Shown: one piece after another, positions 50,685 through 59,242 of the stretch
Layout of the letters: each line of letters begins with the position of its first letter
Position numbering within the stretch: position 1 is the stretch's first letter
From: Amycolatopsis roodepoortensis
GTDB lineage: Bacteria > Actinomycetota > Actinomycetes > Mycobacteriales > Pseudonocardiaceae
Direction: 5' to 3'
Assembly (NCBI RefSeq): GCF_014873915.1
Contig: NZ_JADBEJ010000005.1
Span: 2,542,001-2,606,000, forward strand
DNA: 64,000 nucleotides
Notes under the pieces: model-generated
Seen by the model: only the letters and a program-made list of their open reading frames with translations
The model's database searches: none
Told to the model about the DNA's origin: nothing
Made by a program: the position numbers and the translations under genes

Positions 50685-51760
50685 TGTGTCCCTTTCTCCG
50701 CCAACGTTCTCGCCAGCTCGCCGACCGGGACGTACACCCCGTCGACCAGATAACCGTCCTCCGTCGCGAGCACGTCGACGTGCTCGCGCGCGGGTTTGCC
50801 GCAGCGCCGTTCACAACCGGCGAAATGGACCCTCGGGGTCCGGCCGACCAGCGCCGCGTCGGCCCGCACGTCGGCGAGCGACTTGGCGCAGCCCGGCTGT
50901 CCGACGCAGGCGCTGATCCCGAGCGACGGCGCGTCCGGATCGGTGATCAGCCCGGGATCCGCTTCCAGGGGACCGAGCACCAGGATCGACCGCCACGGGG
51001 TGACCACCGCGTTCCCGGCCTTCGCGATCTTGCGCGCCTGAGCCGAGGTGAGCCTGCCGAACACCGGGGCGATCCCGGTCGCGTCCCCGATCGGCCCGAT
51101 CGGGAGGCCTGGGTTCACTTCGAACCTCCGCGGCTCCGCCGTTTCGCCTGGGATGCGCTCGATCAACGGTGTGGTGTCGGCGAGTTCGCTGATCCGCCAG
51201 GCCGTTCCGCGCAGGCGCAGGAACGCTCGCGCGACCGAAAGCAGCGTCTCGACGGCGTGCTCGGCGGTGACCCGCAAGCCGGTGTCCTCCCCGGCGAGCA
51301 GCACGGCTCCGTCGCGCCAGCAGACGTCGGCGCCCTCGCCCGCGACGTCACCCCGGCCGCCGTCGAGGGCGAAGAGGAAGCGTCCCGGGAGTTCGGCCAG
51401 CTCGGGGACCGCGCACAGGGCGTCGTCGAGCGCCGAGGCGAGTTTTTGGGCGGTATCGCTGAGCGGCGACGCGAGGATGTTGCGGACGCGTTCGTGCGAC
51501 GGCGAGGGCAGGAGCCCGGCCGCGGTGAGCCTGCCCGCGAGACCCGGCCGGGTGACGCCGCGCAGCTGCACGTTCCCGCGGGAGGTCAGGTGGAGGGCGC
51601 CGTCACCGAGGTCGTCCGCGGCGTCCGCGAGCGCCCTGAACTGGTCCGCCGTGATGGCGCCGCCGGGCAGCCGGATCCGGGCGAGCGGGCCGTCGGCGGC
51701 GTCGTGCGTGGCGAAAACACCAGGGCACGCGTCGGCTCGGACACGTGCGCTCGTGGACAT
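50681..51760 (-). CDS. cobG: Precorrin-3B synthase (CobG)
   Basis: This 359-residue oxygen-dependent enzyme hydroxylates C20, the defining step of the aerobic pathway. It is built like a sulfite/nitrite reductase: LPGGAITADQFRALADAADDLGDGALHLTSRGNVQLRGV near the start, and 4Fe-4S cysteines near the C-terminus (SACVGQPGCAKS, then HFAGCERRCGKP). Its presence with cobN indicates the late-cobalt-insertion route. It heads the cobG-cobH-cobIJ operon, divergent from an ABC exporter operon with 98 bases between. Confidence 0.95.
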   Translation of the reverse strand: MSTSARVRADACPGVFATHDAADGPLARIRLPGGAITADQFRALADAADDLGDGALHLTSRGNVQLRGVTRPGLAGRLTAAGLLPSPSHERVRNILASPLSDTAQKLASALDDALCAVPELAELPGRFLFALDGGRGDVAGEGADVCWRDGAVLLAGEDTGLRVTAEHAVETLLSVARAFLRLRGTAWRISELADTTPLIERIPGETAEPRRFEVNPGLPIGPIGDATGIAPVFGRLTSAQARKIAKAGNAVVTPWRSILVLGPLEADPGLITDPDAPSLGISACVGQPGCAKSLADVRADAALVGRTPRVHFAGCERRCGKPAREHVDVLATEDGYLVDGVYVPVGELARTLAEKGTQ

Positions 51761-51808
51761 GCGCTCACTGTAGATGGCCGATTCCGACGAGAGTATGTCT
51801 CAGATCAT

Positions 51809-51828
51809 ATGTAGTAGATGTGCTACAT
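51809..51828. promoter_or_regulatory. Inverted repeat ATGTAG-N8-CTACAT in the cobG/ABC exporter divergent promoter
   Basis: Perfect 6-base arms (51809-51814, 51823-51828) lie in an AT-rich stretch 30 bases upstream of the exporter ATPase start. It is a plausible operator for the XRE regulator encoded at the end of that operon, or for another regulator of cobG. Confidence 0.45.
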
Positions 51829-51858
51829 TCGATCGCAGCACTGAGATGGGGGTGACCA

Positions 51859-52764
51859 ATGAGAGATCCACAGGACGTGATGATCTCCGTCAAAGATCTC
51901 CGCATGCGGTACGGGACGAACGACGTCCTCCACGGCGTCGACTTCACCGCGCATCGCGGCGAGGTGATCTGCCTGCTGGGTCCGAACGGCGCGGGCAAGA
52001 CCACGACGATCGAGATCCTCGAAGGCTTCCGGATGCGTTCGGAGGGCGAGGTCAGCGTGCTGGGCACCGACCCGGCGCACGCGGACGAGAACTGGAGGGC
52101 GCGACTGGGGGTCGTCCTCCAGGCCTGGCGCGACCACGCGAAATGGCGGGTGCGCGAGCTGCTGGAGCACCTGGGCGGCTACTACGCGCCGTATTCCACG
52201 GACCGCATCAAGCGGCCGTGGGATCCGGACGAGCTGGTCGCCGCGGTCGGCCTGACCGCGCACGCGGACAAGAGGGTCCGGATGCTCTCGGGCGGGCAGC
52301 GGCGCCGTCTCGACGTCGCGATCGGCATCGTCGGCCGTCCGGAACTGCTGTTCCTCGACGAGCCGACCGCCGGGCTGGACCCGGAGGCGCGGCGCGAGTT
52401 CCACGAGCTCGTGCACCGGCTGACCGATGACGACGACACGACGATCCTGCTGACCACGCACGACCTCGACGAGGCCGAGAAACTGGCCGACCGGATCCTG
52501 ATCCTGAACCACGGCCGCATCGTCGCCGACGGTTCGGCCGACGCGCTGAGCAGGCAGATCGCCGGCGAGGCCGAGGTGCGCTGGACGCTGGACGGCCAGC
52601 GCTTCGTGCACTCCACGACCGAATCGACGAAGTACGTCCACGAACTGTTCAAACAGCACGGGGACGCCATCGGCGATCTGGAGGTCCGGCGGGCCTCACT
52701 CGAAGACACGTACATGACCCTGGTCCGCAAGGCCGAATCCCTCGAGGCGGTGGCCGCGCGATGA
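51859..52764 (+). CDS. ABC exporter ATP-binding protein
   Basis: This 301-residue ATPase has Walker A GPNGAGKTTT (about residue 40), signature LSGGQRRRLDVAIGI, Walker B LLFLDEPTAGLDP and H-loop LLTTHDLDEAEKLADR. The C-terminal 80 residues form a DrrA/CcmA-like accessory domain. An alternative ATG lies 21 bases downstream. GGGGG at about 51848-51852 acts as SD. It is translationally coupled (ATGA) to the permease gene and probably exports a drug, peptide or lipid of unknown identity. Confidence 0.93.
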   Translation: MRDPQDVMISVKDLRMRYGTNDVLHGVDFTAHRGEVICLLGPNGAGKTTTIEILEGFRMRSEGEVSVLGTDPAHADENWRARLGVVLQAWRDHAKWRVRELLEHLGGYYAPYSTDRIKRPWDPDELVAAVGLTAHADKRVRMLSGGQRRRLDVAIGIVGRPELLFLDEPTAGLDPEARREFHELVHRLTDDDDTTILLTTHDLDEAEKLADRILILNHGRIVADGSADALSRQIAGEAEVRWTLDGQRFVHSTTESTKYVHELFKQHGDAIGDLEVRRASLEDTYMTLVRKAESLEAVAAR

Positions 52765-53612
52765 ACACGATTCAGCACAGTGTCCGGCTGGGCGTCCGGC
52801 GCGGCTGGCTCGAAGCCCGCCAGATGATGACCAACCGGGAAGACCTCTTCAACACCTTCCTCTTCCCCGCGATCTTCGTGATCGTCATGTTCTTCATGCG
52901 CGACTCGAAGCTGCCGGGCACGGAGTTTTCGCTCGGCGCCGCCACCGTGCCGAGCGTGCTGGGCGCGTCGATCGTGTTCAGCGGCATGCTCGGGATGGCG
53001 GGCGTCCTCGCCGTCGAACGCGAGGACGGCACATTGCTGCGTGCCAAGGCCACGCCGAACGGCATGATCGGCTACCTCGTCGGCAAGGTCGTCACGGTTT
53101 CCTTCAACACGGTCATCGGAATCCTGCTGGTACTGGTCCCCTGCCTGTTCCTGTTCGACGGCATCGCCCCTGGCGGGTGGACGTCCTGGCTCGGCCTGCT
53201 GTGGGTGCTGGTGCTCGGTCTGCTGGCCACCATGCCGATCGGCGCGATCTTCGGCTCGCTGACCACGAACGCGCGCAGCATCGGGCTGATCATGCTGCCG
53301 ACGCTGGGTATCGGCGCGATCTCGGGGATCTTCTACCCGATCACCGCGCTGCCGGAGTGGCTGCAGTACCTCGGGCAGGTGTTCCCGATGTACTGGCTCG
53401 GCCTCGGTATGCGGTCGGCGCTGCTGCCGGACTCGACGGTGGTCATCGAGATCGGCCAGTCCTGGCGGCCATGGGAGACCCTCGGCGTGCTGTCGGTGTG
53501 GACCGTGATCGGATTGACGCTGGCCCCGGTCGTCCTGCGGCGCATGGCGCGGCGCGAGTCCGGGTCCTCGGTGGCGGCACGACGGGAAAAGGCGATGCAG
53601 CGAATTGGCTAG
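52761..53612 (+). CDS. ABC-2 type exporter permease
   Basis: This 283-residue membrane protein has six predicted helices in the ABC-2 arrangement: LEARQMMTNREDLFNTFLFPAIFVIVMFF, then VEREDGTLLRAKATPNGMIGYLVGKV as the coupling loop, and LPTLGIGAISGIFYPITALPEWLQYLGQVFPMYW near the end. It overlaps the ATPase gene by 4 bases and is followed 3 bases later by the XRE regulator gene. The substrate is unknown. Confidence 0.92.
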   Translation: MNTIQHSVRLGVRRGWLEARQMMTNREDLFNTFLFPAIFVIVMFFMRDSKLPGTEFSLGAATVPSVLGASIVFSGMLGMAGVLAVEREDGTLLRAKATPNGMIGYLVGKVVTVSFNTVIGILLVLVPCLFLFDGIAPGGWTSWLGLLWVLVLGLLATMPIGAIFGSLTTNARSIGLIMLPTLGIGAISGIFYPITALPEWLQYLGQVFPMYWLGLGMRSALLPDSTVVIEIGQSWRPWETLGVLSVWTVIGLTLAPVVLRRMARRESGSSVAARREKAMQRIG

Positions 53613-53615
53613 CTC

Positions 53616-53861
53616 ATGAGCGAGGTCGTTTACAACCGGATCGCGATGTTGCGGGCGGAACGGGGCATCTCCCGCCGCGAACTCGCCGATGCGCTGGGTG
53701 TGCATTACCAGACCATCGGCTACCTCGAACGCGGCGAGTACAGCCCGAGCCTCTACCTCGCCCTGCGGATCGCGGCGTTCTTCGAGGTGGCGGTGGAGAT
53801 CATCTTCTCCACCGCCCCTTTCCCGCGGATCGGCGACTCTTCGTCGGACCGGTCGGCGTGA
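53616..53861 (+). CDS. XRE family HTH regulator
   Basis: This 81-residue protein is almost entirely an HTH_3 domain: NRIAMLRAERGISRRELADALGVHYQTIGYLERGEYSPSLYLALRIAAFFEVAVEIIFS (residues 5-64). Its close relatives form a group of small, two-helix-extended regulators (YozG/PF01381-like) often found at the end of ABC exporter operons. It starts 3 bases after the permease gene and probably regulates the operon itself, perhaps at the palindrome 51809-51828. That target is inference. Confidence 0.92.
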   Translation: MSEVVYNRIAMLRAERGISRRELADALGVHYQTIGYLERGEYSPSLYLALRIAAFFEVAVEIIFSTAPFPRIGDSSSDRSA

Positions 53862-53871
53862 GCCTGCGCGT

Positions 53872-54130
53872 TTCGCAATTAGCCGACTGATTGCGGCGCT
53901 TCGGGTGCCTTGCCCGGGGTGGATCGGCCTTGCCGCTTGGAGCGGACGGCCTCGCCCGCGGCGTTCCTCGTGGCCACCGAGGGATGGGGTTGCGAAAGCC
54001 ACTTTCGCGACGTTGAGGGTTGCGAAAGTGGCTTTCGCAACCCTCGACGGCGGCAGGTCGAGCGGTCCCGGTGGCCGCCGACATGGCTTTCCGCGCCCCC
54101 GACGCACGCATTTAGTCGACTAATTGCGAA
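53872..54130. repeat. Intergenic element bounded by 24-base inverted repeats (MITE-like candidate)
   Basis: TTCGCAATTAGCCGACTGAT... at 53872-53895 is the inverted match (21 of 24) of 54107-54130, which is centred on TTAGTCGACTAA. The 259-base block lies in the 386-base gap between the XRE and HNH genes, contains a family C hairpin and no ORF of note. No target-site duplication is evident, so mobility is unproven. A relative of the end motif lies at 5212-5235. Confidence 0.5.
53987..54043. repeat. Double-palindrome repeat GCGAAAGCCACTTTCGC (family C, copy 2)
   Basis: Arms 53987-54008 and 54022-54043 are perfect 22-base reverse complements around a 13-base loop. The GCGAAAGCCACTTTCG core equals that of 44105-44167, but the outer bases differ (GGGTT instead of GTGTC). 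This indicates compensatory change that keeps pairing. Confidence 0.85.
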
Positions 54131-54209
54131 GCTTGCTCAGGGTGAAATCACCAAAGCGCCGGATTCACCCTTCAGTGTTGAACGCTCATTTCGCTGGTCG
54201 CTTAAAATT

Positions 54210-54225
54210 ACGAACACCTGTTCGA
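54210..54225 (+). promoter_or_regulatory. SOS box (LexA site) upstream of the HNH gene
   Basis: ACGAACACCTGTTCGA matches the actinobacterial SOS box TCGAAC-N4-GTTCGA at 11 of 12 defined bases. It lies 22 bases before the GTG. A -10-like TATTAT at 54236-54241 follows, which would place the transcription start at or next to the GTG (leaderless). Confidence 0.75.
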
Positions 54226-54247
54226 TGAAGTTCGGTATTATGGAGGT

Positions 54248-55501
54248 GTGTCCGAGACCTTTCTTCCCGAGTTGCCGCAGGAGTTGTGGCGTGCCGGCAA
54301 GCTGGAGCTTGCCCATGGCGTGCTGCAGTCTTTGCGGGTGATTCGGGTGGCGACCGCTGGTTTGGGACGGTTTCTGGCGGAGGTCGAGTCTCGGGGCGCG
54401 AAAGACTTGTTCGGGCATGGCAGTACGGCGAGCTGGCTCGCGGAGATGGCGGGGTTGTCGCGCGGTGAAGCGGGCGCGGTGGTGAAGCGGGCCATCGCGT
54501 TGAACCCGACGCGGAACCTGGATGGCACCGAAGCCCCGGCCGTGGCACCCGAGACGGCCGCGGTCGCCGCCGAGGGATTGGTCGGGGATGAACGGATCGA
54601 CCAGATCCTGGAGATCTTGAAGAGACTCCCTGCCGACACCTCCGCCGAAGATAAGGCGGTCGCGGAGAAGATCCTCGCCGACCTCGCCCCGAACGCCGGT
54701 CCGCACCAGCTCGCCAAGGCTGAAGCGAACCTGCTGGGCTGGCTCGACCCTGACGGCAAGGAGCCGAAGGATCCGGAGCCGAAGGAACCACGCCGGGAAC
54801 TCACGCTGGAGCGCCGCCGGGACGGGTTCTGGAAACTGACCGGCCTGCTGGACGACGAGACGGGTGCCCGGACGGCGGCCGCGCTGGAGGCGTATGCCCA
54901 GCCGCGACCGGTCGACGAATTCGGGCAAGCCGACCTGCGGATGAAATGCGAACGCCTGGGCGACGCCTGGGCCGAACTCCTCGACCTCGCCATCGCCTGC
55001 CCCGACCAACCCGGCACCAGCGGCTACCGCACCCTCGTCCACGTCACCATCGGACTCGACGAACTCAAATCCGGCCTCGGCACCGCCTGCCTCGACTTCG
55101 TCGGAACGATGACCGCCCGCGAAGCCCGACTCGCCGCCTGCGACTGCCTCATGCTGCCGATCGTGCTGAGCGCCGCCGGTGAACCCCTCGACGTGGGTCG
55201 GCTACGACGATTCGTCACGCCCGGGCAAAGACGGGCGTTGAACATTCGTGACGGTGGCTGCGCGTTCCCCGGCTGTCACCGGAAACCCAAGAATTGCCAC
55301 GCCCACCACATTCATCACTGGGCAGATGGCGGACTGACAGATCTCCGGAATCTCGTGCTGTTGTGCGGGTTTCATCACCGGCTGATCCACCACGGCGACT
55401 GGGAAGTCCGAATGGCCGCCGACGGGTTACCGGAGTTCATCCCACCCCAATACCGAGATCCGCTCCGACAACCCCGCCGCAACACCCTCCACCACCGCTG
55501 A
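54248..55501 (+). CDS. HNH endonuclease of the DUF222 / 13E12 repeat family
   Basis: This 417-residue protein has the DUF222 domain (residues about 20-330) and a C-terminal HNH nuclease motif (about residues 335-395: CAFPGCHRKPKNCHAHHIHHWADGG, then NLVLLCGFHHRLIHHGDW). Zn-binding Cys pairs and catalytic His are intact. Many copies occur in actinobacteria, including the 13E12 repeats of mycobacteria, some of which are damage-inducible. The GGAGG is only 1 base from the GTG, so it is not a normal SD. The start may be leaderless from the SOS-controlled promoter. Confidence 0.92.
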   Translation: MSETFLPELPQELWRAGKLELAHGVLQSLRVIRVATAGLGRFLAEVESRGAKDLFGHGSTASWLAEMAGLSRGEAGAVVKRAIALNPTRNLDGTEAPAVAPETAAVAAEGLVGDERIDQILEILKRLPADTSAEDKAVAEKILADLAPNAGPHQLAKAEANLLGWLDPDGKEPKDPEPKEPRRELTLERRRDGFWKLTGLLDDETGARTAAALEAYAQPRPVDEFGQADLRMKCERLGDAWAELLDLAIACPDQPGTSGYRTLVHVTIGLDELKSGLGTACLDFVGTMTAREARLAACDCLMLPIVLSAAGEPLDVGRLRRFVTPGQRRALNIRDGGCAFPGCHRKPKNCHAHHIHHWADGGLTDLRNLVLLCGFHHRLIHHGDWEVRMAADGLPEFIPPQYRDPLRQPRRNTLHHR

Positions 55502-55625
55502 ACCCGAGGAGCCCGCCAGCCACCCAGGCGACGGGCCCTTCGGCATGCCCACCGGGGCATCGTCAGCACGTCACCGATAGTCCACAAGGGACACCGACAC
55601 CACGAACGCATGTGAGGATGTGCCG

Positions 55626-56555
55626 GTGTCACCCCACACTCGTGACGTCGATCCTGGACACCTCGCCCAGTGGTGCAGGGACCATCTGGGCAGCCCATCG
55701 GCCGACGAGCTCTTCAGATCCGGGTTCCTGTCCGCCGTCATCGGGCTGCGGCTGGCCGACGGCCGGGAGGTCGTGGTCAAGATACGTCCGGATTCGCCGA
55801 GGGTGGCGGCCTGCGTGGAAGTCCAGCGCCGCCTGTTCCTGGCCGGTTATCCGTGCCCCCGGCCGCTCACCGGCGCCGCGCCGTTGAGCGGCGACGTCGC
55901 CACCGCGGAGGCTTACGTGCCCGGCGGTGCCGCGCTCCCCAGCGCGGAGCACGCGGCCACTGCTTTCGCCGAGGCGTTCGCGTGGCTGATCCGGCTGGCT
56001 CCGGCGCCCGGCGAGATGCCCGCGCTCGATCCGGCACCCTCGTGGGCGAACTGGGATCACGGCGGGGACGGACTGTGGCCGGGGCCGGAGGATCTCGACG
56101 GAGTGCCCGGCGAGGTGTGGATCGATGACGCGGGACGCCGTGCCCGTGACCTGCTGCGCGACGGCGGGTCCGACGCCGTGATCGGCCACTGCGACTGGCT
56201 GGCAGGCAATCTGCGCTGGAGCGGCGACACGCTCCTGGTGGTGCACGACTGGGACAGTGTGATCGTGGCGGACGAAGCCGTTCTGGTCGGCTTCGCCGCC
56301 GCGCTGTATTCGACCGTCAGCGCGGACGAGTTGGCGACCGTGGAGGACACGCAGCGGTTCCTCGACGCGTATAGCCGTGCTCGCGGCCGGGAGTTCGACG
56401 CCGGCGAACTCCGCCGGTCGTGGGCGGCAGGCGTCTGGACCAGGGCCTACGACGCCAAGTTCCAGCACGCGGCCGGGCGACCCGTCACCTCACTGTCGGA
56501 GGACGAGGCCCGCGAGCGCCTCCGCCGGGCGGCGGAAGGGCCACGAAAGCGGTAG
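55626..56555 (+). CDS. Phosphotransferase of the aminoglycoside phosphotransferase (APH/choline kinase) fold
   Basis: This 309-residue kinase-like protein has the Brenner catalytic motif GHCDWLAGNLRW (near residue 190; Asp and Asn conserved) and the metal-binding VHDWDSV. The ATP-binding Lys is in VVVKIRPDSPR near the N-terminus. I chose the GTG at 55626 over 55620 because AGGA at 55614-55617 is 8 bases upstream. The substrate could be an antibiotic, a sugar or an amino alcohol; nothing nearby indicates which. No signs of transfer in base use. Confidence 0.85.
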   Translation: MSPHTRDVDPGHLAQWCRDHLGSPSADELFRSGFLSAVIGLRLADGREVVVKIRPDSPRVAACVEVQRRLFLAGYPCPRPLTGAAPLSGDVATAEAYVPGGAALPSAEHAATAFAEAFAWLIRLAPAPGEMPALDPAPSWANWDHGGDGLWPGPEDLDGVPGEVWIDDAGRRARDLLRDGGSDAVIGHCDWLAGNLRWSGDTLLVVHDWDSVIVADEAVLVGFAAALYSTVSADELATVEDTQRFLDAYSRARGREFDAGELRRSWAAGVWTRAYDAKFQHAAGRPVTSLSEDEARERLRRAAEGPRKR

Positions 56556-56579
56556 CCCGCCAACATGAAGACCTCCTCA

Positions 56580-56594
56580 TCCGTCCTTAACGGA
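56580..56594. promoter_or_regulatory. Inverted repeat TCCGT-CCTTA-ACGGA upstream of the transporter gene
   Basis: A short perfect palindrome lies 32 bases before the transporter GTG, preceded by CCTCCTCATCC, which resembles the CCTTCATCTTGTCCTCATC stretch before the two-component genes at 59241-59258. The two sites may be bound by the same regulator. Confidence 0.35.
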
Positions 56595-56625
56595 CGATTC
56601 AGGAGCGCGCCACAGGCTGGTCACC

Positions 56626-58062
56626 GTGACCGCCTACACCTACACGACCCGAGCGACACAGCCCCAGAAACCCCAGGAACCCGAGAAGCGCAACAAGACG
56701 TGGCTGATCGCGGCCGCGGCCATCGCGGCGTCGGCCACCGCGCTCGTGCCCGGCGGACCGACCTGGCAAGGCGCACTGGTGCTGGCCGTCTTCGCCGCGG
56801 CCGTAGGCGCATGGGTGCTGACCAGCCTGGACGACACGTGGGTCGCGCTCGCGGCGGTGGCCGTCCTTGCCGTGACCGGGATCCTGGCGCCCGCCGATCT
56901 GTTCGCCACGCTCGGCGCGGATCTGGTGTGGCTGCTGATCGCGGCGTTCGTGCTGGCGGCCGGGCTGACCGGTTCGGGGCTGGTCGACCGGTTCGTGGCC
57001 GTGTTGCCCGCGCGGGCGCGCTCGGTGCGGGGGCTGGCGCATCTGTCGACGGTCGCGTTGGTGGTCTCGTCGCTGGTGGTCCCCTCGACGTCGGGGCGGG
57101 CGGCGCTCGCCGTGCCGGTGTTCACCGCCTTGGCGAGTGCGCTCCCGCGGATGGCCAAGGCGCTCTCGGTGCTGTTCCCGACCGTGGTGTTGCTGTCGGC
57201 GGTCTCGACGCTCATCGGCGCGGGCGCGCATCTGGTGGCCGACCAGCTCCTGCGTGAAGCGACCGGTGACGGCATCGGCTTCCTGCGCTGGCTGGTGCTG
57301 GGCCTGCCGCTCGCGATGGTCTCGTCGCATCTCGCGGCCGAGGTCGTCCTGCGGCTGTTCACCACGCGCGAGGACCGCCGTGCCCGGTTCGACCTGCGCG
57401 CACGGTTCCCGCCGCGAGGGCCGTGGACGCGGACCGAGCGGTTCGCGGCCGTGACCACCGGTGTGGTGCTGGTGCTGTGGTGCACCGAATCGTGGCACGG
57501 CCTGCCGCCCGCGCTGGTCGGGCTCATCGGCGCGCTGGCGATGTGCGTGCCACCCCATCAGGTCACCACCGGCGCGGTGCTGAAGACCGTGCCGTGGTCG
57601 CTGCTGCTGTTCACCGCCGCGACCGCCGCGCTGGGCAGCGCCCTGGTCGGGTCGGGTGCGGCGGCTTGGGTGGCGGACGTGGCCTTGAGTCCCGTCCGCG
57701 GCGCGCCGGCGTGGGTGGTGCTGCTCGCCGTGATCGTGGTGAGCACGGCCGCGCATCTGGCGGTGCAGTCCCGTTCGGCGCGGTCTTCGGTGCTGGTGCC
57801 GGTGGTGATCCCGCTCGCGGCGGCCACCGGGCTGGCCCCGGCCGCGGCGGTGTTCGCGTCCACCGCGGCGGCGGGGTTCTGCCACACCCTCACCTCGTCC
57901 GCCAAACCGGTCGCTCTGTTCTCCGACATCGACGGCGTGCCGACCTATTCGGCTCGCGACCTGCTCCGGCTTTCGGCCGTGCTCGCACCGCTGCACGTGG
58001 TCGTCGTCGCCGTCTTCGCCCTGCTCGTCTGGCCGTCCCTCGGCCTGTCACTCGTGCCATAA
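56626..58062 (+). CDS. Divalent anion:Na+ symporter (DASS/SLC13-like) or related ion transporter
   Basis: This 478-residue protein has about 11-12 predicted helices. LVVPSTSGRAALAVPVF near residue 150 and HLAVQSRSARSSVLVPVVIPLA near 390 are paired re-entrant-type motifs typical of SLC13/ArsB superfamily carriers (the SNT-like positions read STS and SRS). A first cytoplasmic stretch of about 24 residues is polar. It is followed 17 bases later by a glycerate kinase gene, so glycerate or a dicarboxylate is a reasonable substrate guess, though not shown by sequence. Confidence 0.85.
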   Translation: MTAYTYTTRATQPQKPQEPEKRNKTWLIAAAAIAASATALVPGGPTWQGALVLAVFAAAVGAWVLTSLDDTWVALAAVAVLAVTGILAPADLFATLGADLVWLLIAAFVLAAGLTGSGLVDRFVAVLPARARSVRGLAHLSTVALVVSSLVVPSTSGRAALAVPVFTALASALPRMAKALSVLFPTVVLLSAVSTLIGAGAHLVADQLLREATGDGIGFLRWLVLGLPLAMVSSHLAAEVVLRLFTTREDRRARFDLRARFPPRGPWTRTERFAAVTTGVVLVLWCTESWHGLPPALVGLIGALAMCVPPHQVTTGAVLKTVPWSLLLFTAATAALGSALVGSGAAAWVADVALSPVRGAPAWVVLLAVIVVSTAAHLAVQSRSARSSVLVPVVIPLAAATGLAPAAAVFASTAAAGFCHTLTSSAKPVALFSDIDGVPTYSARDLLRLSAVLAPLHVVVVAVFALLVWPSLGLSLVP

Positions 58063-58079
58063 CCCATCAGGAGGAAGTC

Positions 58080-59234
58080 ATGCGGATCGTCGTCGCCCCC
58101 AGTGGGTTCAAGGAAAGTCTCGGCGCCGAAGCGGCCGCCGACGCCATCGCCGAGGGGGTGCTCCGGGTCGTCCCGTTCGCGGAGATCGACCGCGTCCCGC
58201 TGGTGGACGGCGGGGAGGGTTCGGCCGCCGCGCTCGCCGGGAGCACCGGCGGGAAGGTGGTCGACACCGTCGTCACCGGTCCGGTCGGGCTGCCGGTGCG
58301 CTCCCATTTCGCGATTCTGGGCGACGGGTCGACGGCGGTGGTCGAGATGGCGGCGGCCGCGGGCCTGCGCCTGGTGCCCGCCGACCGCCGCGATCCCGGG
58401 CGCACCACCAGCCGTGGCGTCGGCGAGCTGATGATCGCCGCGCTCGACTCGGGGTGTTCCTCGGTGCTCGTCGGCTGCGGAGACTCCGGCGTGTCCGACG
58501 GCGGGGCCGGAGCGCTCCAGGCGCTGGGCGCACGGGTGCTCGACCGCGCCGGTCAGGAGATCGGCCCAGGCGGGGCGGAGCTGGCGCGGGCCCGGCACAT
58601 CGACGTCTCGGGGCTCGATCCCAGGCTCGCCGACACCGGGCTCCGGCTGGCGGTCAACCCGCACAACGTGCTGTGCGGCCCGCGCGGCGTGGCCAGGGTG
58701 TTCGGCCCGCAGAAGGGCGCCACCCCCGAGCAGGTGGAAAGACTCGCCGCCGCGCTGGACAACTGGGCCGACGTCCTGCGCCGCGACCTGGGCACCGACG
58801 TCGCGCTCGTCCCCGGATCGGGTGCTTCCGGCGGTCTCGGCGCGGGACTGTGCGCGGTGCTGGGCGCCCGGCTACTGCCAAGGTTCGAGGTGCTGCTGGA
58901 CCACATCGACCTCGACGCCCGGCTCGCCGCGGCCGATCTCGTGGTCACCGCCGAGGGCACGATCGACGCCCAGACCCCGCACGGCAAGGTGCCCGCCGAG
59001 GTGGCCCGCCGGGCCAAGGCGCACGGGAAGCCGGTGGTCGCCCTCGCCGGCCGGATCGGCATGGACGCCGACACCACCTACGCCGTCGGCATCGACGCCT
59101 TCCAGGCCATCCAGCCGGGCCCGGTCGACCTGGACGAGGCGATCCTGCGTGGCGCCGAATTCCTGACCGACGCCGCCGAGCGGATGCTGCGGATAGTCCT
59201 GGTCGGCACCCGTCTGTCCACGCCCGTTATGTGA
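58080..59234 (+). CDS. glxK: Glycerate kinase (GlxK type)
   Basis: This 384-residue enzyme phosphorylates D-glycerate to 2- or 3-phosphoglycerate. Family motifs are VVAPSGFKESLGAEAAADAIAEG, PLVDGGEGSAAAL, GCGDSGVSDGGAGALQALG, VFGPQKGATPEQVERL and the C-terminal VVTAEGTIDAQTPHGKVPAEVARRAK. The ATG has AGGAGGA about 6 bases upstream. It follows the transporter gene and precedes the secreted peptide and two-component genes, suggesting regulated glycerate use. Confidence 0.96.
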   Translation: MRIVVAPSGFKESLGAEAAADAIAEGVLRVVPFAEIDRVPLVDGGEGSAAALAGSTGGKVVDTVVTGPVGLPVRSHFAILGDGSTAVVEMAAAAGLRLVPADRRDPGRTTSRGVGELMIAALDSGCSSVLVGCGDSGVSDGGAGALQALGARVLDRAGQEIGPGGAELARARHIDVSGLDPRLADTGLRLAVNPHNVLCGPRGVARVFGPQKGATPEQVERLAAALDNWADVLRRDLGTDVALVPGSGASGGLGAGLCAVLGARLLPRFEVLLDHIDLDARLAAADLVVTAEGTIDAQTPHGKVPAEVARRAKAHGKPVVALAGRIGMDADTTYAVGIDAFQAIQPGPVDLDEAILRGAEFLTDAAERMLRIVLVGTRLSTPVM

Positions 59235-59242
59235 AGATTCCT

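Noticed and set aside
54248-55501. HNH gene as group I/II intron homing endonuclease or part of a mobile intron
   Set aside because: The protein has the DUF222 layout of free-standing 13E12-type genes; no intron core or interrupted host gene is visible.
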